A stretch of 64,000 nucleotides of DNA from Isochrysis galbana (lineage: Eukaryota > Haptophyta > Isochrysidales > Isochrysidaceae). Of the stretch, positions 10,523-20,534 are shown in pieces. Each line of letters begins with the position of its first letter. Position 1 is the stretch's first letter. The notes under the pieces were generated by a model. The model was not told where the DNA came from, did no database searches, and saw only the letters and a program-made list of their open reading frames with translations. The position numbers and the translations under genes are program-made. The stretch covers positions 454,831 through 518,830 of the forward strand of contig CM030936.1 of the NCBI GenBank assembly GCA_018136815.1, written 5' to 3'.

Positions 10523-11188
10523 TCAGTCCTCGCCGCCCTCACTGGTGTGTTTGCCAATGTAGCTGCCGTCCTCCGTGTTGATCAGGATGACGTCACCTGT
10601 TGCGACGAAGTGAGGCACACGGACCTTGACGCCGTTGACGAGCGTTGCAGGCTTCGAATTGTCGCTCTTCCCTTCCCGACTGCCGGCGCGCGTCTCGATC
10701 ACCTCGTACGCTGCGCGCGGTGGCAGGACGAGCTCGAGCGGCACGCCATTGTGGTTGCGCACTCGCACAGCCATACCCTCTTGAAGCCATGGAGCCCGGT
10801 CACCGAATGCAGCGAGCGGCACCTCGATTTGCTCGAAGGTCTCCTGATGCATCAGATGGGCGGTGGCACCCTCAAGGTAGAGGACTGTGTACCCCTGCGG
10901 CGAGTCGAGCTCGACCGTCTCGACAGGCTCTGAGGAGCGGAACTTGTGCGGCACAACAGTCATCTCCTGGACGCATCGCATTTTGGCCTGCACGTATGCG
11001 ACGCCCTTCCCCGGCTTGACGTGTTGCAGCTCGATCACACGCAACACGCGCTCGGGCCGCTGTCCAGGCACTGCTGAGCCCGCCACAAGCGCGCCCTTCA
11101 CCAGCTCATTCGCAACCACTCGGCCGAAGCGGCGCGGCGGCGCCAGTGCGGCCGGTGCGCGGCCCGGGAGGAAGATCCGGCCAAGCAT
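10523..11188 (-). CDS. Elongation factor P, organellar form
   Basis: The protein is 221 aa from the ATG at 11,188. Residues ~25-220 follow the three-beta-barrel EF-P family along its length: HVKPGKG at residues 56-62 (Lys61 aligns with the lysine modified in bacterial EF-P), WLQEGMAVRVRNHNGVPLEL in the middle, YEVIETRAG, SKPATLVNG, and a final VATGDVILINTEDGSYIGK. EF-P relieves ribosome stalling on proline runs in bacterial-type ribosomes. The first ~24 residues, MLGRIFLPGRAPAALAPPRR, are basic and lack acidic residues, like a mitochondrial or plastid presequence. The open frame continues upstream with no ATG, so this start is preferred. No intron is seen. Confidence 0.9.
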   Translation of the reverse strand: MLGRIFLPGRAPAALAPPRRFGRVVANELVKGALVAGSAVPGQRPERVLRVIELQHVKPGKGVAYVQAKMRCVQEMTVVPHKFRSSEPVETVELDSPQGYTVLYLEGATAHLMHQETFEQIEVPLAAFGDRAPWLQEGMAVRVRNHNGVPLELVLPPRAAYEVIETRAGSREGKSDNSKPATLVNGVKVRVPHFVATGDVILINTEDGSYIGKHTSEGGED

Positions 11189-11567
11189 CCGCGCACGAGC
11201 GGCGCAGACGGGCGAGACAGAGAACTTTCCCCAACCAGGGACTATCGACAGTGCGCGCACCGACGGGAAGAGGCCGGAGCAAGGGCCGAGGGCCGAGGGA
11301 GGCAAGTGCCGACGGCGATGCCGTCGCGAACCACCAGAAACTTACCCCGATAGGCTTCTTCTCCGCCCGCTTTCACACCTGGGCAAGCTGATTCTCTCGC
11401 TTCGTTCTGCACATTCACTCGTTACACAGTCGGCGGCGGTCCAATAATGATAACGGTCGATAATGGTGACCGTTATGACAGCAATAAAATAGGAAAAAAT
11501 CTGACGATTCTGGGTTCTACTCTCCTATCGACTCAGCACCATCTACCTCTCTATCACGCAACGCCCA

Positions 11568-11700
11568 AACTAAGTTTATACTTAGTTCACATGGGGATGC
11601 GCCTCGTGCCCTCCCCCTCCCCCTCCCCCTGCCCGCCGGACCCCGGGCTCCAACTCTCAACGCTCCGACTCCAACTCCACTTCGGGGGGGCCATCGGTCG
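11568..11700 (+). repeat. Family A copy (5' end)
   Basis: It starts AACTAAGTTTATACTTAGTT, an imperfect hairpin, and continues into GGGGATGCGCCTCGTGCCC and a CCCTCC repeat. The start matches 57,639 and 33,342 (reverse). Confidence 0.6.
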
Positions 11701-11949
11701 GCGCGGGCCCGACGACACTTCACACTTCGGCATTTAGTGCTTTAGCTGGCTCGGACACCGGGTTGAGGAGCAAGAAGGCCTTGCGCGGCGCGTCCGGGCG
11801 CCGGCCGGCCGGCCGGGCGTCAATGATGTGGCGCATCAGTACTGATATCTGATATCTGATATTGATATTATCAAGTTTTATACCAGCATCATCCCACCTC
11901 GAGCTGATAACTGATAGCTGAAATCAGTTGTCAGTTGTTAGCAGCTTGG

Positions 11950-12175
11950 AGAAACTAAAAAAATATTCTTGAAGGTGTGCCCGCTATGCTGTATGCTGTA
12001 TGCTGCTACTAGCACTGCTACTGACTCACACTCCTCCGGTATCACACTCGACACTCGCCATCGCCTAAACCCCACACTCTCACCCCCGCTCCCGCTACCG
12101 ACCCTACGGGGGGTGGGCCCGCGTGCACTACGACGGGCCAGGCGGGTGGGGGGCGGACTGGGACAGGCCTGTCAG
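11950..12175 (-). repeat. Dispersed repeat, inverted partner of 9,405-9,603
   Basis: Minus-strand copy of the repeat at 9,405-9,603, with the AAAAATATTCTTGAAGG tail at its left end. The same tail sequence also appears near 34,350, next to a LINE 5'-end copy. Confidence 0.6.
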
Positions 12176-13041
12176 CTAAATTCCGTAAACAACACGTAGG
12201 TCGGTCCGCCCCACTGGGTTTTCCCCCATTGTAACTTGTGGAGAGTTATAATGGGAGCCGGGGGTTTGCGAGGGGGGAGATTTGTAGGGATGCATATGTG
12301 TATGTGTCTGTGCCACCACTTCAAGGCGTGCGGGCAAGTGCGCTGAGGGGTGTCGTGATAGTACCGGGCTAGTGGGAGTAGTGGTACTAACGCTCAGTTG
12401 TTTTGTAGGCGATGGCGTGAGTCGGTACCGTGAGTGCGTGGTGCTATAGCTATATATAGCCAGCGGTAGTAGCCATAATCTATAATCTTCGGGTGTGTAT
12501 TTTTAGGACAAAATAATATTCGAAAGCGAAAGCGTCGTCAAAATTTTGATCAAAATTTAGGTGCCCAACCCTCAAATTTTGACAACAAAATTTGGGCCCT
12601 TCCAAAACAAAACTTACCTCATAGCTCATAGCTCATAGCCAAGGGGGGGGCTTATTTATTTCTCGCTTCGTCAGTCAGCGCCATATCACATATCTAATAT
12701 CATATTTAATATCTATGTCATATCGACCTTTATTTCGGAAAAAAGTAGTTTTGATTGCGGGTTCCACGTTCGGCGTGGGGAGGGGGAGTCTCCTGAGTTT
12801 GCATTCGCTGTGGATAATCGCTTGGTCACGGTCCTGATGACAAAAACGACCACCGCTACGAGCGCGGCGACTACCCCATCCGTGCGGCAGAAGGGCGGCG
12901 GGGTGGGATGGGGAGGTGGGGGCGGGGCGGGGTGGCGAGAGGAGGGTGAAGTCATTACGCGATTCCAATTGAAGCGCAATAGCACCCGTGACAAGTTCAG
13001 GTACGAATACAAGTGTTGCAATATGGGAGCTGACCTGACCC
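12176..13041. other. AT-richer intergenic DNA, no gene supported
   Basis: Short inverted and direct repeats (ATATCTGATATCTGATATTG just upstream at 11,845; CATAGCTCATAGCTCATAG at 12,620) and overlapping short frames on both strands are present. None resembles a known protein. Confidence 0.3.
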
Positions 13042-13950
13042 CTAACTCCGAACAACACGAATTTGGACCCCTCCCCCCCCAAAAAGTGGCCGTGAATAAC
13101 AAATGGCGAAGATTTTTTCCGTTTCATGCTCATAATGACACATAGAGACCTTGCCTTGTCTCTCCTTTACCATGACTCTCCTCTCACACCTGAGACGGGA
13201 GACCCGGGTATTGCACTCATTGAAGACGATCCTTTCAAGACAAGTGTGAGAAGAGGATTCTACAGAGGCATCCTTCGTCGACCCTGGCGGCTGCGCGGCG
13301 GCCACGAGGAGGCAGCTGGAAGTGCTCGCGTTTTCTAATCCGGCTGTCCACGAGTGGTTGCATTCAACGTTGTGCCTGTCAAGGATAGTGTTCTCCCAGG
13401 ATTCCTTGTTCCAGTCAGTCGCCACGGTACGAGCGAGGGCGTGCTCGCGGGGGGGCTCATGGTAGGGTGAGGCTGGAAGAAACCGGAGGGAAAGGAGACC
13501 AAATGAAGGCAAGCCGCCTGCCTCGTAGTGGATGATGTGACGATTCGACACGGGTGACGACCTCGAGCGTCCGGACGCCTCGAGGGCTCTAAGAATAGAT
13601 GCTGAGGGATGGATTTTGGGGTCATTCGATGTGGATTTGTTGTTTTGCCACCCTTGAACTGTCGAGTGCGGGCGGTTCTGGCTGTGGCTGTCACTGAAGT
13701 TGTTGAGTGATTTGGCCATATGGTCCAGGTCCCACCACTTGGAGGAGCGTGTGGCGCGTTCGGCGGCCGCTGAGTCGAAGAAAAGATTTTCAACGAATTT
13801 GTCGAGTTTATTCGTTGTGGTGTTGTACCCTTGAGCGGCGTCGTCGAGCGCGCTATGGTTGTAGAAGTTGGAGTGGTCTCTCGCCGGGGGTACCACGTTA
13901 GAAATTGTAGTCTTGTAAGAGATCTTGTTGGCTAGCATCCCTAGCCACAT
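13042..13950 (-). CDS. Uncharacterised open frame (about 300 aa)
   Basis: An uninterrupted minus-strand frame with balanced composition (KFVENLFFDSAAAERATRSS, KWWDLDHMAKSLNNF, WENTILDRHNVECNHSW) and lower GC than its neighbours. It runs into the dispersed repeat at 13,925-14,045, so its apparent N-terminus is repeat-derived and its true start is unknown. No domain is recognised. It may be part of a transposon or a chance frame; length and composition are the only support. Confidence 0.3.
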   Translation of the reverse strand: MWLGMLANKISYKTTISNVVPPARDHSNFYNHSALDDAAQGYNTTTNKLDKFVENLFFDSAAAERATRSSKWWDLDHMAKSLNNFSDSHSQNRPHSTVQGWQNNKSTSNDPKIHPSASILRALEASGRSRSSPVSNRHIIHYEAGGLPSFGLLSLRFLPASPYHEPPREHALARTVATDWNKESWENTILDRHNVECNHSWTAGLENASTSSCLLVAAAQPPGSTKDASVESSSHTCLERIVFNECNTRVSRLRCERRVMVKERQGKVSMCHYEHETEKIFAICYSRPLFGGGGVQIRVVRS

Positions 13951-14045
13951 ACACCGGACGAGCCATGCGCCAACCGCGCACACCCCCATCGCGGGGGAGG
14001 GGCTCCGTTGCCGATGAGGCACGGTCCCTCAGCACTAGGATTAAA
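13925..14045 (+). repeat. Dispersed ~120-bp repeat, second copy at 32,755-32,915
   Basis: The two copies share TTGTTGGCTAGCAT, GGACGAGCCATGC, CCAACCGCGCACACCCCC, a CGTTGCCGATGAGG block and an AGCACTAGGATTAAAC end. The 32.8-kb copy has a small insert. Both lie just upstream or beside a gene start. Confidence 0.75.
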
Positions 14046-14157
14046 CTAGGACAATAAGAAAACTCTGACAGAGCGAGAGGAGTGAGGAGAGGGAAGAGAG
14101 AGGAGAGAGGAGAGGACGAGAGACGGAAGAGGGGGGAGAGAGAAGAGATCAAAGAGG

Positions 14158-16161
14158 ATGGCAGGAGACAGGTGGAGAGACGGAGAGAGAGGGGAGAGGG
14201 CGAGGCCGATGGACGGCTCGTCGACGGCCGTCAGCGCTCCGGTCGGCGCGCGCGCGGCGGCGAGCGGCTGTGCGGCGGTGGGTTGGCGGCCGACGGTCCA
14301 CGTCTCACCCGATGGGGACGATCGCGCGCCAGGAACCTCGCTTTCCACGTCGCTCTCCACTCTCTCTGCAGCGAGAGACTTCGCTCGTGCGGTGGGTTCG
14401 CCGCTCATTTGCGTCCACGAGGGAGTCTACCGGCTGAAGCAGACGCTCGAACTAGGAGAGGCGGACGCTGGCGTGACTTGGAGGGCCGATGGGGACGTCC
14501 GAATCCACGGCGGACCGCGCATCGCCGGATGGATCCCGGTCGAGCAGAACGCAACCGGAGTGCACCTTGTGCGAGCACCTGCGCCGCCGGATGCGCAGGA
14601 CCGCCATCTCTTCGTCAACGGCAGGCGCGCAACACGGACGCGGATGAGGGAGGCAGAGGCGGCGGCGCTTTTTAACGGTGCCAACATGACGGACGACGGC
14701 TTCCAACTCGTCGCCGCGCCAGTTGGCGGCGCGCGCCTGCCTTCAGGCGCGGAGCTCGTCTACCCTCAGAGCACCTCGCCATGGACCGAGCCACGCTGTG
14801 CGGTCGTGCGTGCCAACGCGACGTTTGTCGAGATGGCGCAGCCGTGCTGGAGAAACCTGGTGCATAAGGCGTGCGGACAGGGCGCTAAGGGACCGCCCGT
14901 CCGCATCAACGCCTCTTCCTTCACGCGTGCGCATCCCACCTCCGCAGTGCTCCGGCCGCGTGCAATTGGCGCGCCCACGGAGGGCCGCGGGTACGTCGAG
15001 AATGTGGGGTGGGAGGCGATCCGCGCGGTCGGCGAGTGGGCACTCGGCACCGATGGCTACATTTACTACGCACCACGCGACGCCGATGGTGAGGTGGGTG
15101 AGGCCATCGGACTGGAGGCAGTGATGCCCAAGCTCGAGGTACTTGTCCGTATCAAAGGCACTGCGAATGTCTCCTTCTCGGGCTTCGCGTTTGAGTACGC
15201 TACCTGGCGGCGCCCGAGTGGCGGTGAGGGCTTTGTCGAGCAGCAGGTGGGTTGCGCGCCGCTGGGTGACGACCCAAGGAACCACGACTGCGACGCGGAC
15301 GAGGTGTGGTCGTGGAAGACGCCTGGGAACGTGCGCGTGGTCAGTTCGCAAGCCATCGCGTTTCTTGGTTGCAGGTTTGCGCATCTCGGCGGCGTAGCAC
15401 TCGATCTGACCTCCTCCTCAGAGTGCAAGATCGAAGGGTGCGTTCTGCGCGACATATCCGCGTCTGCCGTCCAGATTGGCGGCTTCCGTGACCCGCGCGG
15501 CGCCTGGCGAGACCGCGGCAACACCGTGCGCGACTGCCTGATCGAGGGCGCGGCCGCCGAATTCTCTGGTGCGGTCGGCGTCAATGTGGGCTACACCGTC
15601 GGCACCGTGGTGGAGCACAACACTCTGCACGCGCTCAGTTTCAGTGCCATCTCGGTCGGATGGGGATGGAACCGGCACGCATGCGCCGGCTGCTCCGACT
15701 CGCGCGACAATCTCGTGCACGCCAACCGGATCCACGACTACAAGCGGCGGCTCAATGATGGCGGAGCCATCTACATGCTCGGCCCGCAAAATGGCAGCCT
15801 GGTGAGCGACAATTACATCTCGCACCAGGGCACCGCCAGCTGTGGCGCGCTCTACCCGGACGAGGGTTCGGCCTACTCCCGCTGGCGGCGCAACGTCGTC
15901 ACTGACATTGGCAACTCGAGTTGGCTCCACATCTGGACGCCAACGATCCATAATGTCACGGTCGAGGCCAACTATGCTGATACACCGCGACTGCTAAATG
16001 CGGGGATGGACTGCCCAATGTTGGACAACGTTGTGTTTGAGCCGGGTCGGCCCCCGCCCGAGGCGCGTGTGATAATGCGGGCGGCCGGGACGCGGTGGGG
16101 CACGTCTAGGAAGGTTAAGAGTGAGAGTGAGCCGAGGCCGGCGAGCGCGGCGGTGGCGTAG
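14158..16161 (+). CDS. Right-handed parallel beta-helix repeat protein
   Basis: The 667-aa intronless product has the layout of large bacterial and algal beta-helix proteins. An N-terminal block (VHVSPDGDDRAPGTSLST ... LSAARDFARA, then ICVHEGVYRLKQTLEL) is typical of the entry strand of pectin-lyase-fold enzymes. A long run of short beta-strand rungs follows (VRVVSSQAIAFLGCRFAHLG, CVLRDISASAVQIGG, NTVRDCLIEGAA, VEHNTLHALSFSAISVGWGW, NRIHDYKRRLNDGGAIYML, NYISHQGTASCGALYPDEGS) before the C-terminal ARVIMRAAG close. Related proteins act on polysaccharides as lyases or glycosidases; no catalytic residues could be assigned, so the substrate is unknown. No signal peptide is obvious at the first ATG; a second ATG lies 17 codons in. 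High GC and no introns would suit past transfer from bacteria, but that is inference. Confidence 0.85.
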   Translation: MAGDRWRDGERGERARPMDGSSTAVSAPVGARAAASGCAAVGWRPTVHVSPDGDDRAPGTSLSTSLSTLSAARDFARAVGSPLICVHEGVYRLKQTLELGEADAGVTWRADGDVRIHGGPRIAGWIPVEQNATGVHLVRAPAPPDAQDRHLFVNGRRATRTRMREAEAAALFNGANMTDDGFQLVAAPVGGARLPSGAELVYPQSTSPWTEPRCAVVRANATFVEMAQPCWRNLVHKACGQGAKGPPVRINASSFTRAHPTSAVLRPRAIGAPTEGRGYVENVGWEAIRAVGEWALGTDGYIYYAPRDADGEVGEAIGLEAVMPKLEVLVRIKGTANVSFSGFAFEYATWRRPSGGEGFVEQQVGCAPLGDDPRNHDCDADEVWSWKTPGNVRVVSSQAIAFLGCRFAHLGGVALDLTSSSECKIEGCVLRDISASAVQIGGFRDPRGAWRDRGNTVRDCLIEGAAAEFSGAVGVNVGYTVGTVVEHNTLHALSFSAISVGWGWNRHACAGCSDSRDNLVHANRIHDYKRRLNDGGAIYMLGPQNGSLVSDNYISHQGTASCGALYPDEGSAYSRWRRNVVTDIGNSSWLHIWTPTIHNVTVEANYADTPRLLNAGMDCPMLDNVVFEPGRPPPEARVIMRAAGTRWGTSRKVKSESEPRPASAAVA

Positions 16162-16900
16162 CGCAGTGCGTGCGCACTAGCGTGAGGCGGCGCATCACGC
16201 GGCACGCGGTCGGCACACCGTGTTGGGGACACGTGCACATGCAAGGCGGATGGGGGGGAAACGTCTTAAGATTGGGGGCTATATCGCCTAGTACTAACAT
16301 GTCACGGCCTCTATCCGCCACTTCTATGACACCGCCCTTCCGTCCCTTGTTCCCGCTACCCTACCCTTTCCCCTTCACCCATTCTTTCCTTGGTCTTGGT
16401 TACCGGGGTGCGGCCCGTGTACACTACAGCGGGTCCGTTTCCAGGGAATCCGCTTCCATCGGCACCCAATGGCCATTGTGGGGCATGCGGCAGTAGGAAG
16501 TCTTCGGAGGGGCTGACGGGCTCAAGCTCAAGCCCGTCAGCAAAGGAAGGTGGGAAGGTGGGCTTGGGCGAGGGCGAGGGCACGGCGTCGAAAGGGACAT
16601 CGAGCGAGCGGCGAAAGGCGAGGGCGAGCGAGGGGAGGGCGCTAGAGGGCTGTGGTGGCAAGGGCTGGCGAGGCGAGAAGAGACTGTAGGGTGTGAGTGG
16701 TAGACGAGCGAGATGACGAGAGCGAGAGCGGCGGATGAGCACGACAGACGATTGGACGACGGACACAGACACGGACACCCAGGAAACACTCCGACTCTCA
16801 CCCTACGACATTTTTACAAAACTCGACTGAAAAAAATTCCATAGTGTTCTTACCGCACTCGCGGCGCATGGAACCACTACTTACACGTAGCATTCTTTCT
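16162..16900. other. Intergenic DNA with a repeat-like block, no gene supported
   Basis: Around 16,340-16,450 a CCCGCTACCCTACCC block leading to GTGTACACTACAGCGGG resembles 12,090-12,140 and the reverse of 33,490-33,600, so it is probably a retroelement end. The rest is GC-rich without a convincing frame. Confidence 0.35.
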
Positions 16901-16999
16901 ACACCTACTATTTGAGTACGTTGCCTGATGCACTCACCTTAAGGAGGAGGAGGAGGAGGAGAGGAGGAGCTGCAACTTGGAGCGAGGGGAAGGGGGGAG

Positions 17000-17289
17000 C
17001 AGTGCCGACCACAAAGGCCTCGCGAGTTATTGAATTCAGTGACGGTGAGGATGAGGAAGAATCTAGCGAGGAGGTGGAGGAAGGGTCCGATAGCAGCAAG
17101 GAGGACGCCAGCAGTGAGGGGCTGATCGACTTCGTTGAGAGAGCTAAGGTGGACGCTAAGCAACAGGCTTGCGCTCGGAAGAGGGCAGCTCTCGGACACA
17201 AGGAAGAGCAGAGGCGAGCTCGGATGAGAAAGCAAAAGCAAGACCTACGGCAAGCTAGAAGGGAGTCCCAAGCCAATTCTAGTGTCTAG
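17000..17289 (+). CDS. Possible terminal exon of an acidic-then-basic protein
   Basis: An open frame ending at 17,289 reads RVIEFSDGEDEEESSEEVEE, an acidic Ser-rich stretch, then a basic helical tail with many Lys, Arg and Gln (GHKEEQRRARMRKQKQDLRQ). The upstream sequence is a purine-rich tract ending in GGGAGCAG that could serve as a splice acceptor. Composition suggests a nuclear protein, but no ATG, domain or partner exon was found. A GT-repeat and an AATAAA at 17,469 follow, although the latter belongs to the inserted element. Confidence 0.35.
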
Positions 17290-17399
17290 TGTGAAGCGTA
17301 GGCGCAGTGCGCACTGTGCACTGTTGACTTTGACTCTTGACCGAGATGTGTCTTGTGTAATAGAAATGCAAGTGTGTGCTTGCGCGCTCGCTTGCATGT

Positions 17400-17430
<31 letters not shown>

Positions 17431-17448
17431 TCATCTTGTTTGTTTGGC

Positions 17449-18357
17449 CATGTAGCAGGTTTGTTGTAAATAAAACAATTAATGTTATATCCTAGCCAAC
17501 CCCACTAGCTAATTGGACACAACTTATCCGTCCCGGAATCCCGCCATGCCTGACGAGCCAGGTGTCCGAGTGCTACCGGGGGAAGGGGACACTGCCCCCT
17601 CCCCTCAATATTTGTCCTCCCCCCAGTGCACGCACCGACCCCGCGCACCCCAGCACGTCCTCTCCTCGAGTCCACGCTGGGGGAAAACCCCTTTCGGGTA
17701 AAAACAACGCAGGGGGGGGGGGGGCACTCGTGAATGGGAGCCCAGAAGCGCTAATCTCTCTCGTCGAGGCGAGTGGCCGCGGCGAGCCGCGGCCATTCCC
17801 TCCTGGTTCTGGTGCCCCCGTCTTCTCTTACCCAAACAGGGTGAGAAGACACGTAAACGCCGGAGGGGAGAGCTGCCACTCCCCCCTCCCCTCCCTCTTC
17901 CCTCTTCCTCCTCTCTTCCCTGCGGCTCTGGCCCATGGCGCGCGCCTGCGGCCCCTCTTCAGGTCCCCAGGAGGCCTGCAGGGGCCTGGGAGCACAGCTC
18001 AGGGGGCAGGTGAGGCTGGGGCATGGCCCTGGCCCCTCCTGCCTCTCCCTCGCTGGCTCTCGAGCCCCTGCCGGTCGACAGGAGCTGGCTGGGGGCTCCT
18101 GATGAGGGGGGCCCAGGGGGAGGAGGGGTTGGTCAGAGCGAGAAGCAGGCCAACGCGGGCCGGGGCGTGCGATCTGTGCCCGACTCTCAGGGAGGGTCTG
18201 GGCAGTCTGGGTGAGTCCCCCCTACATGCCAAGAGGCAGCGCAGGGGGGTGGATGGTTCTCGCCCCCCATGAGGGGAGTCGAGAGAGTGGGGGGGGCGCG
18301 AGGCCCCCCTCCATGGCGACCAATCATAAGATTAGTGCATGTAGCAGGTTTGTTGTA
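17449..18357 (-). mobile_element. Non-autonomous retroelement of family A with perfect 20-bp target duplications
   Basis: The element spans 17,469-18,337 (869 bp) and is flanked by identical copies of CATGTAGCAGGTTTGTTGTA at 17,449-17,468 and 18,338-18,357. Read on the minus strand it begins with the ACTAATCTTATGATTGG hairpin and the GGGGCCTCGCGCCCC block, has the AGCCAGCGAGGGAGAGGCAG block shared with 57,900, and ends in an A/T-rich tail. Long duplications and an A/T tail are hallmarks of target-primed reverse transcription. No protein is encoded. Confidence 0.85.
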
Positions 18358-18489
18358 TGCATCGTATACTACTACTTCTTTTGTCGCTATATTCAAATAT
18401 TTTGAATTGTGGCAAATCCATAAACCAATGGTTTGAACTCCGACCGACGGCCGTGCTGAACGAAAGAGGAGAATTAATTAGAACATCAG

Positions 18490-18835
18490 AACGAGTGTCG
18501 ATTCGTCGATTCGCAGATGCGATGACCGCCTGCCTCGCCCTCGCCGGCCTCCCGCGTCCTCCGTGGCCGCTCTGGAGCCACTCTCTGCTTGGCAACCAGG
18601 GGGGGAGAGGGGGGGTCATAGACATAGACCGTCGAGCTGGCCGCTTAGGGCTAGGGCGTGCGATCCGGTCCCAGCCCTCACTCAGGCAGGATCTGGGCGG
18701 GTGTGGCGAGTCCCCCCTGCAAGCCCAAGAACGGCGCAGGGTGGGCGGTTCCCTCCCCCCATCAGGGCGGGCCGGGAGAGGGGCAGGGATCGTGCCCTCC
18801 CCCATGTGAACCAACTATAAAGTTAGTTGAAGGGT
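18490..18835 (-). repeat. Family A copy, second in tandem with the preceding one
   Basis: Minus-strand copy with the ACCAACTATAAAGTTAGTTG-type hairpin end at about 18,810-18,830, the GGGGGGAGGGAACCGCCCACC block and CCCCCTGGTTGCCAAGCAGA, which is shared with 42,858. No target duplication was found. Confidence 0.6.
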
Positions 18836-19166
18836 TGCCCTAACTAAGTGTGCTTGTGTCAGTGGTGAGCATATCTTGCACAGTGCGGGTGGTATGGGTG
18901 TTGCTGGCCACGGCTGCGCGATTGTTCTCAGCGGCACATTATAGACAAACAGCAATCCAAGGCACAGAACAGCAGCAGGAGCACGACCAACAGCACAACT
19001 TACTGACGGCCAGCAACGTCAAAGTCATAGCCACACTTGGGTGGTGGCAAACCTATGTGGCGGCAGTACGGCAAGGACATCATGGCACATTACATCACAT
19101 TTGTGGCAGACGCACACGGCTACTCAACGCCACGGGTCGCGTGGAGGGTGGAGACCTACGCGGGTC
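18836..19166. other. Spacer, no feature seen
   Basis: This lies downstream of the minus-strand carrier gene and probably includes its 3' untranslated region. Confidence 0.3.
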
Positions 19167-20369
19167 TCAGTCGGTGGCGGCGTCAGCGGGCTCCTGCTCG
19201 AGAATTTCGAGCTCGCGCGCAGCGCGCTCGGCGGCGGCAGCTTCCGCCGCTTGCCGGTCTTCAGCCAGCTTGGTGAGCGCGCCGAAGCAAACCTCGTAGG
19301 CTAGAAAGGTGACTGCGGATGAGGGAGCCACCTGTCGGCGAGGGGTAAGACAAGGAGGGAACAGTTCTGAGGGGTAAAGGTTCATGAAGCTAGGGCTGTG
19401 CACAGAGCGCACCTTGACCAGGCTGAGCCCGAAGCCCTTGTATAGCCCCTTGCGAAAGCCCTCCTCCCGCGCAATTCGCAGCATCGCCATCAGCGGGTTG
19501 CTCTCAGAATGGCCCACCATGGCGCGCCGGCGCACGAGCTCAAACGGAAAGGTGGTGGTCGAGGCGCACATCCCCGCGATCATGCCAAAGGTGGCGGCAG
19601 GCGAGAGCAGCCGGCGGCTCCCCTCGAGCCCTTCGCGCAGCCGGCGGCGCGTCGAGTCGCTGCGCCGCTGTGCGCCCGAGCGCTCGCCGTCTAGTGCCGG
19701 CTCGACGACCGCCGTGTACCAGCGCTGCAGGATGTCATACGTGCCGAAGCGCACAGCAAAATAGGGCATCACCGAGATGAGCGATGGCGTCAGCCCACGG
19801 TAAAGCGCGCCCACCCCATCCGACGCGATCAAGTCGCGCGTGTAGGCAAACAGCTTGACGCCCTGAGCCGCGCCAAGCGTGGCCATGCGCGTGCGTACTG
19901 TCTCGAGCGGGAAGCATGCGGCCATTGCGGTCATGCCCGCGAATCCACCAGCAAGCAGGCTGATCGCTGCCGGCGGGAGCACAGGCAGTGAGCCCAGCTG
20001 CGCCTTATAGAGCGCAAACGTGTAGAAGCGGATGGCAGAGGCGGGCACCGTGCGTATGACGTCGGCAGAGTTACCGTGCCAAAAGGCGCGCAGGCCGCCA
20101 CGCGAATAGATCTCGCGCGCCATCGCCACCACTCCGCGAGAGTCGGAGGAGACGATGAGGTTGAGCCGAAGAATGTCTAGGGGAGCAACGACCGTGTTGG
20201 AGATTGCTCCGGCTGCTGCGCCCGAGACGAGGTGGCGGAGCGCGCGGTTCTGGCCGAGAGTGAGGAGTCGGGAGGGGGGAGGAGGCGGAGGTGGAGCGCG
20301 CCGGCTGCCCAGCGCGCCCGCGAGCAGCAGCAGCAGCAGCAGCAGCGGGTCGCGCGCGCGGTGGGGCAT
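19167..20369 (-). CDS. Mitochondrial-carrier-family transporter with a signal-peptide-like N-terminus
   Basis: Two exons, 20369-19413 and 19331-19167, are split by an 81-nt GT-AG intron that happens to be in frame and stop-free. Removing it joins GFGLSLVK to VAPSSAVTFLAYE, which restores the family pattern; product about 373 aa. Three ~100-residue carrier repeats are visible, each with a PxD/ExxR-type signature: VVAPLDILRLNL, CFPLETVRTRMA and TFPFELVRRRAM, with LYRGLTPSLI and LYKGFGLSLV after repeats 2 and 3. The pattern is closest to adenine-nucleotide/Brittle-1-like and CoA/ATP-Mg carriers; the substrate is not assignable. The ATG at 20,369 starts MPHRARDPLLLLLLLLAGAL, a leucine-rich signal-like segment encoded by a CAG/CTG trinucleotide run, which in a complex-plastid alga could direct the protein to plastid membranes. 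Confidence 0.85.
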   Translation of the reverse strand: MPHRARDPLLLLLLLLAGALGSRRAPPPPPPPSRLLTLGQNRALRHLVSGAAAGAISNTVVAPLDILRLNLIVSSDSRGVVAMAREIYSRGGLRAFWHGNSADVIRTVPASAIRFYTFALYKAQLGSLPVLPPAAISLLAGGFAGMTAMAACFPLETVRTRMATLGAAQGVKLFAYTRDLIASDGVGALYRGLTPSLISVMPYFAVRFGTYDILQRWYTAVVEPALDGERSGAQRRSDSTRRRLREGLEGSRRLLSPAATFGMIAGMCASTTTFPFELVRRRAMVGHSESNPLMAMLRIAREEGFRKGLYKGFGLSLVKVRSVHSPSFMNLYPSELFPPCLTPRRQVAPSSAVTFLAYEVCFGALTKLAEDRQAAEAAAAERAARELEILEQEPADAATD

Positions 20370-20534
20370 GGGGAAGGAGGGGGTGGGGGGGCGGCGACGC
20401 GGGGGGTGGGGGCGGGGGGCTTGGGGGAGGGGGGCGGGGGGGCCTTTGCCTACCGCCTCGGAGACGGTGGAAGACCCTCCATGCCTCGCCCCATAATAAC
20501 TGTGGGGTGTTGTTGTAGATAACTCCTTAGAGTA

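Noticed and set aside
12675..13145. Opposed frames of 110-150 aa around 12.7-13.1 kb
   Set aside because: Both strands are open over the same GC-rich block, with no domain and AT-rich flanks; chance is the simplest explanation.
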